Below, one piece after another: positions 35,666-43,323 of a stretch of DNA of 64,000 bases; the first letter of the stretch is position 1; each line of letters starts with the position of its first letter. The position numbers and the translations under genes were made by a program. The notes under the pieces are model-generated. The model did no database searches. It was not told the DNA's origin and was given only the letters and a program-made list of their open reading frames with translations. Source of the DNA: Micromonospora nigra (GTDB lineage: Bacteria; Actinomycetota; Actinomycetes; Mycobacteriales; Micromonosporaceae); NCBI RefSeq assembly GCF_900091585.1, contig NZ_FMHT01000003.1:2341501-2405500 (forward strand). The letters are read 5' to 3'.

Positions 35666-36952
35666 TCAGCCGAGGAGGCCGGCGTCGCGGGCGGCCCGCA
35701 GCGAGGGCTTGATCCGGTGGGTCGGGCCGACCTGCCCCGCCACCGCGTCGAGCGTCTTGAGCCCCTCGCCGGTGTTGAACACCACGGTCTCGGCCGTCGG
35801 GTCGAGCCGGCCCGACTCGACGAGCTTGCGCAGCACGGCCACGGTCACCCCGCCGGCGGTCTCGGCGAACACCCCGGCGGTACGGGCGAGCAGCCGGATC
35901 GCGGCGCGGATCTCGTCGTCGTCGGCGTGGTCCATCCAACCGCCCGTGCGGCGTACCGCCTCCAGCGCGTAGAGGCCGGCGGCCGGGTCGCCGATGTTCA
36001 GCGACTTGGCGATGCCGGTGGGCTTGACCGGGGTGATGGTGTCGGTGCCGCCGTGCAGTGCGGTGGCGATCGGGTTGCAGCCGAGCGACTGCGCGCCGAA
36101 GACCTTCCAGCCGTCGGCCGGTGCCTCGACCAGCCCGATCTCGACCAGTTCGGCGAACGCTTTGTCGATCTTGGTAAGCAGCTCTCCGGAGGCCATCGGG
36201 ATGACCACCTGGGCGGGGATCCGCCAACCCAGCTGCTCGGCGACCTCGTACCCGAGGGTCTTGGACCCCTCGGCGTAGTACGGGCGCACGTTGACGTTGA
36301 CGAAGGCCGTGTCCTCGAACTCGTCGGTCTCCACCAGCTCGCCGCAGAGCCGGTTCACGTCGTCGTACGAGCCGTCGATGGCGACCAGCTCACCGCCGTA
36401 GACGGCGGTGGTGACGACCTTGCCCTGCTCCAGGTCCCCGGGGATGAAGACCACCGACGGCACCCCCGCGCGGGCCGCGTGCGCGGCGACCGAGTTGGCG
36501 AGGTTGCCGGTGGATGCGCAGGCGAAGCGGGTGAAGCCCAGCGCCTGCGCCGCGGTCAGCGCCACCGAGACCACCCGGTCCTTGAACGAGTGGGTCGGGT
36601 TGGCGCTGTCGTCCTTCACCCAGAGCGGGCCGGTGATGCCCAGCTCGGTGGCCAGGTGGGGGGCGGCGACGAGGGGGGTGAGACCGGGGTCGAGGGTGAC
36701 CCGGCCGGACGGGTCCTGACCGGCGGGCAGCAGGGCGGCGTACCGCCAGAGGTTCTGCGGGCCCGCCTCGATCTGCTCGCGGGTCACGGTGGCCAGCGCG
36801 GCGGTGTCGTAGTCGACCTCCAGCGGGCCGAAACACTCGTAGCAGGCGTGCTGCGCGGCGAGCGGGTAGCGCGCGGAACAGGCACGGCAGACCAGGGCCC
36901 GGGCGGGGCTGACGGTGGTGTCGATGCCGGAGGGGGCGAGCGCCGACGTCAT
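35666..36952 (-). CDS. thrC: threonine synthase (zinc-ribbon form), riboswitch controlled
   Basis: A 428-aa PLP enzyme of fold type II. An N-terminal zinc ribbon uses Cys22, Cys25, Cys37 and Cys40 (VCRACSARYP, ACYECFGPLE). The PLP Lys is about residue 124 in NPTHSFKDR; the phosphate-binding region includes ASTGNLANSVAAHAAR. Threonine synthase converts O-phosphohomoserine to threonine. This longer form differs from the short ThrC of hom-thrC-thrB operons, and no hom or thrB gene is near. ATG 36952 has GAGAGGAA about 9 nt upstream. The 5' leader is a SAM-I riboswitch whose closing stem runs into that ribosome-binding site, so SAM should reduce translation. The true substrate may therefore be tied to methionine metabolism. 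Confidence 0.9.
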   Translation of the reverse strand: MTSALAPSGIDTTVSPARALVCRACSARYPLAAQHACYECFGPLEVDYDTAALATVTREQIEAGPQNLWRYAALLPAGQDPSGRVTLDPGLTPLVAAPHLATELGITGPLWVKDDSANPTHSFKDRVVSVALTAAQALGFTRFACASTGNLANSVAAHAARAGVPSVVFIPGDLEQGKVVTTAVYGGELVAIDGSYDDVNRLCGELVETDEFEDTAFVNVNVRPYYAEGSKTLGYEVAEQLGWRIPAQVVIPMASGELLTKIDKAFAELVEIGLVEAPADGWKVFGAQSLGCNPIATALHGGTDTITPVKPTGIAKSLNIGDPAAGLYALEAVRRTGGWMDHADDDEIRAAIRLLARTAGVFAETAGGVTVAVLRKLVESGRLDPTAETVVFNTGEGLKTLDAVAGQVGPTHRIKPSLRAARDAGLLG

Positions 36953-36965
36953 GGCGATGATTCCT

Positions 36966-37098
36966 CTCATCTTTCCCCGCATCGCACCCTGCGGCGGGGA
37001 CGGAATTGGCACCTGCCCCGCCGGGTCGCTCAGCGGTGAGCGCGCGGGGTGGTTGCCGGGGCGTCATCGGGCCGTATCCCTCAGCCCCTCTGGATGAG
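36966..37098 (-). promoter_or_regulatory. SAM-I (S-box) riboswitch upstream of thrC
   Basis: On the minus strand the leader contains all S-box hallmarks in order: P1 5' strand CTCATC (37093-37098), CAGAGGGGCTGAGGGA, GGCCCGATGACGCCCC and CGGCAACC, a long P3, the conserved GGTGCCAATTCC, P4 (CCCCGC...GCGGGG), an AAA joint, and P1 3' strand GATGAG (36966-36971). The ribosome-binding site GAGAGG (36963-36968) overlaps the P1 3' strand, which points to translational control by SAM. Confidence 0.95.
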
Positions 37099-37117
37099 GT
37101 GTTCAGTTGTGCCGCCG

Positions 37118-37146
37118 AGTCTAGGCCGTCGCCGCGCGCCCGTCAG
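37118..37146 (-). promoter_or_regulatory. promoter of the SAM riboswitch-thrC transcript
   Basis: CTGACG (37141-37146) and TAGACT (37118-37123) on the minus strand with a 17-nt spacer. Transcription would begin about 37111, some 13 nt before the riboswitch P1 stem. Confidence 0.55.
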
Positions 37147-37321
37147 CGCCTCGTCTCAGGGTGTGAGCCAGTCCGCACCGGGCCGCGGCACCGGGCGGGT
37201 GCGGTTCCGGCCGGCCCGGTGTGGGTGGGCGCGACTCACGCAGGGTGCGGCACCTCGCGGCATCCCGGCTCGTTGACACCGCGAGACGCCGCACCCCGTG
37301 TGCTTGATCGGGAGCGGCGAA

Positions 37322-37765
37322 TCAGGCCGGGACGGAGACGCCATCGGGTGTGCTCGCCGCGGCGGTACGCTGGCCGCGCAGCAGGGTGTCGATCGCCCAG
37401 GGGCCGGGCCCGAGCGCCGCGACCAGCAGGAACGACCAGCAGAACAGCGCCGCCAGCTCGCCGCCGTTGCGCAGCGGCAGCAGGGCGTCCGGCTGGTGGA
37501 CCACGAAGTACGCGTACGCCATCGAGCCGGACGCGACCAGGGCGGCCGGTCGGGTCAGCAGGCCGGCGAGCACCAGAGCGCCACAGACCGCCTGGATCAG
37601 GGCGGCCCACCAACCCGGCCACTGGCCGAGCGGTACGGGCTCGCCGGTGCCGCGGTTGCCGCCCAGGACGCCGAACAGCGACGCCAGGCCGTGGCAGAGG
37701 AACAACAGGCCGATGACCGCGCGGAAGAGGGACAGCGCCGGTCCACCGATCCGGTCAGCAAGCAT
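37322..37765 (-). CDS. DoxX-family membrane protein
   Basis: A 147-aa protein with four membrane helices, the size and layout of DoxX: SLFRAVIGLLFLCHGLASLF, WWAALIQAVCGALVLAGLL, ALVASGSMAYAYFVV and AALFCWSFLLVAALGPG. DoxX proteins are linked to thiol/redox stress and membrane-associated oxidoreductase complexes in mycobacteria; the role here is open. ATG 37765 has a strong GGAGGT 6 nt upstream. About 80 nt before it lies a LacI-family operator-like palindrome and a pair of GATACAT direct repeats (37815-37821 and 37829-37835), so expression is probably regulated. Confidence 0.88.
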   Translation of the reverse strand: MLADRIGGPALSLFRAVIGLLFLCHGLASLFGVLGGNRGTGEPVPLGQWPGWWAALIQAVCGALVLAGLLTRPAALVASGSMAYAYFVVHQPDALLPLRNGGELAALFCWSFLLVAALGPGPWAIDTLLRGQRTAAASTPDGVSVPA

Positions 37766-37845
37766 TCCGGTACCTCCTTGTCGAAGGGGACGAGGGCACC
37801 AGGATGCGCCAGCAGATACATGCTAGTCGATACATTCCTTCAGTG

Positions 37846-37859
37846 TGGGAACGCTCCCA
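37846..37859 (-). promoter_or_regulatory. LacI-family operator-like palindrome (CebR type)
   Basis: TGGGAACGCTCCCA, flanked by G and C that extend the symmetry, differs at one position from TGGGAGCGCTCCCA, the operator of the cellobiose regulator CebR in Streptomyces. It lies 81-94 nt upstream of the DoxX start. No sugar-transport or glycosidase gene adjoins it, so its true target is unclear. Confidence 0.6.
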
Positions 37860-37985
37860 CGATAACGGCACCCGCTGGCCCGGTCGAGCGGCGCCCGGCG
37901 CGGGTGGGGCGGCGCCCGTCGCGCGCCCGAACCCACGGCCGGAACGCGCCGAGGGGTGCCGGGAGCGGAAGCCGGATCCGGCCGG

Positions 37986-38918
37986 TCAGCTCGTGACGTC
38001 CTTGCGGGTGAAGCGCCAGAACGCCAGCCCCCAGAACAGCGTCGCGTAGCAGACCGCCGACACGGTCCCCCGCACCACGTCGTCGGTCTGCACCGGCGTC
38101 GACAGCAACCCCAGCCAGGCGGTGCTGAAGTGGGTGGGCAGGAACGCCCGGATCGCGCCCAGCGCGGTGATCTGATCCAGGATGCTGGACAGGATCCACA
38201 GCAGCACCGCGCCGCCCACCGCGCCGAGCGCGGCGTCCGTGGTCACCGACAGCAGGAACGCCAGCCCCGCCACCACCAGCAGCACGATCGCCAGGTAGCC
38301 GAGCACCGCCAGCAGCCGCAGCAGCCCCTCGCCCGGCTCCAGCTGCGCGGCGACGGTGCTGCGCAGCGGCTCCCAGCCGTAGCGCAGGGTCCCGATCAGC
38401 AGGGCGGTGCCGGCGAGCGTCACCACCGCCAGGCCCGAGTACGCCAGCGCCACCAGCAGCTTCACCGCGAGCAGCCGGGCCCGGGGCACCGGCACCGCCA
38501 GCAGGTAGCGCAGGCTGCCCCAGCTCGCCTCGCTGGCCACCGTGTCACCGCAGAACAACGCCACCACCACGACCAGCAGGAACGAGGCGGAGACGAAGAT
38601 GGTGAACAGGGTGAAGTTCAGCCCGCCGGAGGTGGCGAACTCGACGAGGCTGCCGAACTCGCCCCGGCCGTTGTCGTCGTCGCCGGTGTCGAACTGGAAG
38701 GCGATCAGGATGATCAGCGGCAGCAGCACCATGAAACCCAACGCCAGCTGGGTCCTGCGCCGCGACGCCTGCCGGCGGAACTCGGCGGCGAAGGGCAGGG
38801 TGGCCGACGGCCGGTAGCCGGCCGCCGCCCCCGACGGCGAGAACCGGCCCGGCGCCTGCTGCGTGGCCCCGCCGGTCGGGTCCCCGCCCGCCGTCGGCTG
38901 CCCGGTCGATCCCGTCAT
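37986..38918 (-). CDS. ABC transporter permease (ABC-2 type)
   Basis: A 310-aa protein with a Gly/Pro/Ser-rich cytoplasmic start (about 1-45) and six hydrophobic segments (LALGFMVLLPLIILIAF, FVSASFLLVVVVALFCGDTV, LAYSGLAVVTLAGTALLIG and three more). The motif DTVASEASWGSLRYLLAVPV is typical of ABC-2 type exporters. Its ATG overlaps the stop codon of the upstream ATPase/hydrolase fusion by one base (TGATG), so the two are translationally coupled and form one exporter. A GCCGGATCCGGC palindrome overlaps the region just past the stop codon. Substrate unknown. Confidence 0.88.
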   Translation of the reverse strand: MTGSTGQPTAGGDPTGGATQQAPGRFSPSGAAAGYRPSATLPFAAEFRRQASRRRTQLALGFMVLLPLIILIAFQFDTGDDDNGRGEFGSLVEFATSGGLNFTLFTIFVSASFLLVVVVALFCGDTVASEASWGSLRYLLAVPVPRARLLAVKLLVALAYSGLAVVTLAGTALLIGTLRYGWEPLRSTVAAQLEPGEGLLRLLAVLGYLAIVLLVVAGLAFLLSVTTDAALGAVGGAVLLWILSSILDQITALGAIRAFLPTHFSTAWLGLLSTPVQTDDVVRGTVSAVCYATLFWGLAFWRFTRKDVTS

Positions 38919-41785
38919 CACCGGTCTCCACTTCCGCGCGAGTTCTCGCCCACCAGGGCGAGGAAGGCGTCCTCCAGCCGGCGCCTCGGCACCACCCGGT
39001 CCACTCCGATGCCGGCCCGGACCAACTCGGCCACCACCTCGCTGCGGGCGGTGCCGTTGGTGTCCACCACCAGTTGCCCCTCGGTGTCCGGCAGCACCCG
39101 GACGCCGTCCAGGCGGCCCAGGACGCTCCGCGCAGCCGCCGGGTCGGAGACGTCGAACAGCACGCTCGGCGACTCGCCGACGATCTCCTCGACCGGCCCC
39201 GAGGCCACGATCCGGCCCTTGTTGACCACGACGGCGTGGGTGCAGGTCTGCTCGACCTCCGCCAGCAGGTGACTGGAGACCAGCACCGCACGCCCGTCGG
39301 TGGCGTAGCGCTGGAGCACCCGGCGCATCTCGGCGATCTGTGGCGGGTCCAGCCCGTCGGTCGGCTCGTCGAGCACCAGCAGTTCCGGCAGGCCCAGCAT
39401 GGCCTGCGCGATGGCGAGGCGCTGCTTCATGCCGTGGCTGTAGTTCCTGATCCGGCGGTGCACCGACGCCCCGAGCCCGGCGATCTCCAGCGCCTCGTCG
39501 AAGTGCGCGTCCTGCCACGGACGGCCGGTCGCCCGCCAGTACGCCTTCAGGTTCTCAAGACCCGACAGGTGCGGCAGGAAACCGGGCCCCTCGACCAGGG
39601 CACCGATCCGCGAGAGCACCGGCGAGCCGGGCACCAGCCGGTGACCGAACACGTAGATCTCACCGGCCGTGGGCTGGGTCAGCCCCATCAGCACCCGCAG
39701 GGTGGTGGTCTTGCCGGCTCCGTTGGGGCCCAGCAGACCCACCACCTGGCCCGGGTGCACCTCGAAGTCGACCCGGGACACCGCGACGAAGCCGTCCGCG
39801 TACTCCTTGCGCAGCTCGCGTACGGCCAGCGGGACGTCCGCGTACGCCGGATGCACGGAGCTGTCCTGGCGACGGTGCCGGCGGCGCAGCAGCGCGACGA
39901 GCACGACGAGCCCCACCGCGATCGCGGCGAGCAGGCCCGCCAGCACCCAGCGCCAGATCACGGCGGTGGTCGGGATCACCGTCCCGTCGACCGTGGGCAG
40001 GACCACCGGGCCGTCCCCCGCGGCGACGGTGTAGACGGTCGGCTCGACCGGCGTGGCGTACGCCTGGTCGGAGGTGGCGACCACGAGCCGCAGCCGGTGC
40101 CCGGCCTCGATGCGGCGCACGATCGCCGGCAGCGTCACCGTGACCGGCCGGGCGGCCGAGACGTCGGCGGGCAGGCCGGTGAGCCGCACCGGCGCGACCA
40201 GCCCGTTCGGCAGGGTCGCCGCACCGTCGGGGCTGACGTCGTAGAGCTTGACGAAGAGCACCGCCTCGCCGGTCGGCGAGGCCGCCCGGATCGACACGGT
40301 GGGCGCGCCGACCACGTCGACCGCATCGTCCAGCGGAGCCGACTCGAACCGGGCGTGCTGGCCGGGGATGTCGCCGGCCACCCCGCCGAGCAGCGAGGAC
40401 AACGCCCCCGCGAACGGCACCGAGGAGATCGCGGCCGGATTGCCGTCCGGCGGGTTCGCCACCGGCTGCGCCGGGCCCGACACGGCCACCTCGCGGCGAC
40501 CGTCACCGGACGTGCCGGGGTAGTCGGAGGTGCGGTAGCCGGTGGCCACCAAACCCCGGTCGAGAGCGTCGAACCCGGCGATCCGGGACCAGGTGAAGTC
40601 GTCGCCGGGTGGCTCGCCCGCACCCTTGACGTAGTGGTCGAGCCACTGCACGGTCAGGAACCTCACCCGGTCGGAGTCGGTCTGCGGGCCCTCCCCCCCG
40701 TCGTGGCCGCCGGTGAACCAGGCGACCCGCACCGGGGTGCCGTTCGCGGCGATGCCCCGGGCGTTGGCGTCGGCCTCACTCAGCGGGAACAGGGTGTCCG
40801 CCTCCCCCTGCACCAGCAGGGTGGGTGCGGTGATCCGGTCCAGCACGCCGGCCGGGCTGCTGCGCCGCAACCGGTCGACCGCCGCCTGGTCGGCCCGGCC
40901 GGTGGTGGCGATCCGCAGGTACGCGGCGCACACGTCGGCCGCGAACCGCCCACAGGCCGGGTCCGCCGTACGGGCCGGAGCGCCGGTCGGCCCCGTTCCC
41001 GGGCCGGCGCCCGGACCGGGGCTGGGCGGACCGGCGTCGGCGGGCGCCCCCTGCGGCTGCTCCTCGGTGCTGCCGGAGATCCCGGCCGGTCCCGAGCCGA
41101 CGTTGCCGCCGCCACCGAAGAACAGGCCGGCCCAGCCCTTCTTGAACACGCCCTGGGTCGGGTCGCCCCCGGTGCTCTCCGGCAGGAAGGCGCGGGACAG
41201 GTCGTTCCAGGTGATCATCGGAACGATCGCGTCGACCCGCTGGTCCTGGGCGGCCAGCAGCAGGGCCAGCCCTCCGCCGTACGAGCCGCCGACCACGCCG
41301 ACCTTCGGATCCCCCTCGGCGTCGGTCGCGACCTCCGGCCGGGCGGCCAGCCAGTCGAGCAGGCGCTGCGCGTCGCGTACCTCGTGGTCGGGGTCGTCCA
41401 GGTGGATCTGACCGCCGCTGCGGCCGAACCCGCGGGCCGTCCAGGTCAGCACGGCGTAGCCACGCCCGGCGAACTCCTCCGCGTCGGTCCGCACCGACTC
41501 CTTGGTCCCGCCGAAGCCGTGCGCCAGCAGCACGGCCGGAACCCTCTCGCGGGCGGAAGCGCCCTCGGGGAGGTAGAGCGTCGTGTCCAGGTCGACCGGT
41601 TCGTCGCCCGACGGCCCGGAGCGGACCGTGAGCATGGCGGCCTCGGTGCGCACCCGGGGATCCTGCGGGCGTGCCAGCCAGGCCACGGCGGCGGCGAGCA
41701 GCACGACGACCACCGAGGCGGCGACCACGCGCCGCCGGGTGGACAGGACGCGCCGCACCCGGGCGGCCGACAACGGCGATCTCAT
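38918..41785 (-). CDS. fusion of an exported S15-type alpha/beta hydrolase with an ABC ATPase
   Basis: A 955-aa protein. A signal-anchor helix (about 17-40) is followed by a CocE/NonD (X-Pro dipeptidyl-peptidase S15) hydrolase domain to about 600: LLAHGFGGTKES, the nucleophile elbow GGSYGGG, TWFTGGHDGG-like catalytic His region, and the C-terminal jelly-roll. A second helix (about 640-665, WVLAGLLAAIAVGLVVLVALL) leads to a complete ABC ATPase: LLGPNGAGKTTT, YSHGMKQRLAIAQ, LLVLDEPTDGLDP, SSHLLAEVEQ. The topology puts the hydrolase outside and the ATPase inside. ATG 41785 is preferred to GTG 41794. The permease is encoded next with a one-base overlap. The partner substrate is unknown; a peptide or ester processed on export is an inference. 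Confidence 0.9.
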   Translation of the reverse strand: MRSPLSAARVRRVLSTRRRVVAASVVVVLLAAAVAWLARPQDPRVRTEAAMLTVRSGPSGDEPVDLDTTLYLPEGASARERVPAVLLAHGFGGTKESVRTDAEEFAGRGYAVLTWTARGFGRSGGQIHLDDPDHEVRDAQRLLDWLAARPEVATDAEGDPKVGVVGGSYGGGLALLLAAQDQRVDAIVPMITWNDLSRAFLPESTGGDPTQGVFKKGWAGLFFGGGGNVGSGPAGISGSTEEQPQGAPADAGPPSPGPGAGPGTGPTGAPARTADPACGRFAADVCAAYLRIATTGRADQAAVDRLRRSSPAGVLDRITAPTLLVQGEADTLFPLSEADANARGIAANGTPVRVAWFTGGHDGGEGPQTDSDRVRFLTVQWLDHYVKGAGEPPGDDFTWSRIAGFDALDRGLVATGYRTSDYPGTSGDGRREVAVSGPAQPVANPPDGNPAAISSVPFAGALSSLLGGVAGDIPGQHARFESAPLDDAVDVVGAPTVSIRAASPTGEAVLFVKLYDVSPDGAATLPNGLVAPVRLTGLPADVSAARPVTVTLPAIVRRIEAGHRLRLVVATSDQAYATPVEPTVYTVAAGDGPVVLPTVDGTVIPTTAVIWRWVLAGLLAAIAVGLVVLVALLRRRHRRQDSSVHPAYADVPLAVRELRKEYADGFVAVSRVDFEVHPGQVVGLLGPNGAGKTTTLRVLMGLTQPTAGEIYVFGHRLVPGSPVLSRIGALVEGPGFLPHLSGLENLKAYWRATGRPWQDAHFDEALEIAGLGASVHRRIRNYSHGMKQRLAIAQAMLGLPELLVLDEPTDGLDPPQIAEMRRVLQRYATDGRAVLVSSHLLAEVEQTCTHAVVVNKGRIVASGPVEEIVGESPSVLFDVSDPAAARSVLGRLDGVRVLPDTEGQLVVDTNGTARSEVVAELVRAGIGVDRVVPRRRLEDAFLALVGENSRGSGDR

Positions 41786-42150
41786 GCCGCACACGCTACG
41801 GCCCGCTTCCTGAACGTTAGCTGGGATCCGCCGTCCGGCCAGCCGAGCGACCCGATCGGCGCTCCGACCAGGCCACCCGATCCACGTCCGTCACCGTCCC
41901 AGCGAGTTGAATTCGGATCACGTGAATTCCGATCTTCCTCGGAAATCAACCTTCATCCATCCATCTCGCCCCCTCCGGACCCACCCAGCGTGTCCACCGG
42001 ATGAGCGACTGGTGACTTCGCGCCAAGTGACACGCAACTGACTGACGGTGGGCGGGAACAGACCAGCACAAGTCGACTAGTTTTCCGGTCCGGTGCACGG
42101 GACCACCCCGCACCCGCCGCCCTCTCCCGCCCGCCGGAGGAGACAGACCC
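41786..42150. other. 365-bp divergent intergenic region with AT-rich repeats
   Basis: No gene is seen. The region contains two direct repeats GAATTC(C)GGATC-like, starting at 41909 and 41924 (15 bp apart), an ATCC-ATCC-ATC run near 41955, and TAGTTT (42079-42084) which could be the -10 box for the conservon operon. It separates the ABC fusion gene from the sensor gene at 42151. Confidence 0.5.
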
Positions 42151-43323
42151 ATGACAGTCCCCGCGCCGCGGGTCCGTCGCCGACCCTCCCTGCCGGGCCG
42201 CGCGCTGCCGATCCTGCTGGTCGTGGCCGTGCTGGCACCGCTGGCCCTGCTCTTCGGCCAGACCTGGCAGCTCATCGGCGACGACCGGGACCTGGCCGCC
42301 CGCGAACGGCTCGGCGTGGAGTACCTGCGCGCCCTGGGCCCCGTCACCGACGCCCTGGCCACCGCGCAGACCGCCGCCGTCTCCGGGCAACCCGGCAACG
42401 GTGCGGCACTGACCCGCGCCGTCGAGGAGGCCGCCGCCGTCGACGCGCGGCTCGGCGAGGAACTGCGCACCCAGGAGCGCTGGGCGGGGCTGCGGGCCCG
42501 GATCGAGGCGCTGCGGGGCCGGGCACCGGGCGACCCGGTGGCGGCCTTCACGGCGTACGGGGAGGTCACCGACCTGCTGTTGGAGCTCTACCGGAAGGTA
42601 CGGGAGAGCTCCGGCCTGATCCGGGACCCCCGCACCGACTCGTTCTTCCTCCAGGACGCCGTCGGACAGGACCTGCCGACCGCCGTGGTCGCCGCCGGCC
42701 GGCTGTCCGACCTGGCCCTGCTCGCCACCCGCAGGCCCGCCGCCGACCGGGACCGCACCCTCGCCGAACTCGCCGGCCAGCGGACCGCCACCCTGGCCAC
42801 GGCCACCGGGGTCGTCACCGACCTGCGTGCCGCGCTCGACACCTCGGAGAGCACCGACCTGGGCACCAACGTGCTCACCCCGCTGGACACCTACCAGCGG
42901 TCCGTCGAGGCGATGGCCGCCTACTCGCAGCCCACCGGCCGCGGCAGCACGATCGATCCGGGCCCCCTCGGCGCGGCCCGGGCCACCGCCCAGTCCACCG
43001 CCACCGACCTCGGCCCCGTCATCCTCGACGAACTCGACGCGGCGCTCGCCGACCGCGTCGACGGCCTCGACACCGATCGCCGGCTGGCCCTGGCCGGAGC
43101 CGCCCTGGCCCTGGTGCTGCTGGCCGCGCTCGGCGGCGTGCTGGTCGCCGCCGCCCGCCGGGCCGCCCGACGCGCCGCCGAGGCCCGCCGGCAGCAGCAG
43201 GCCCAGCGGGAGGCCGAGATCCCGTCGACCGTCGCACCGTGGTCGGCGGAGCCGCTCACCCCGGCGATCGCCGGACGCGAGCCCGAACCCACCCAGTGGA
43301 GGGCCTTCGATGCTGCTCGGTAG
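42151..43323 (+). CDS. sensor-like membrane protein preceding the conservon kinase
   Basis: A 390-aa protein: an N-terminal membrane helix (about 18-38), a large helical extracytoplasmic domain (about 40-315), a second helix (about 318-342) and a short basic cytoplasmic tail. The external part resembles the ligand-sensing helical domains of nitrate/chemoreceptor-type sensors, with Ala/Arg-rich heptads, but there is no kinase, HAMP or response domain. ATG 42151 has GGAGGAG 10 nt upstream. It overlaps the histidine kinase gene by 14 nt, so it belongs to the conservon operon. It could be a co-receptor for the kinase, which is inference. Confidence 0.75.
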   Translation: MTVPAPRVRRRPSLPGRALPILLVVAVLAPLALLFGQTWQLIGDDRDLAARERLGVEYLRALGPVTDALATAQTAAVSGQPGNGAALTRAVEEAAAVDARLGEELRTQERWAGLRARIEALRGRAPGDPVAAFTAYGEVTDLLLELYRKVRESSGLIRDPRTDSFFLQDAVGQDLPTAVVAAGRLSDLALLATRRPAADRDRTLAELAGQRTATLATATGVVTDLRAALDTSESTDLGTNVLTPLDTYQRSVEAMAAYSQPTGRGSTIDPGPLGAARATAQSTATDLGPVILDELDAALADRVDGLDTDRRLALAGAALALVLLAALGGVLVAAARRAARRAAEARRQQQAQREAEIPSTVAPWSAEPLTPAIAGREPEPTQWRAFDAAR

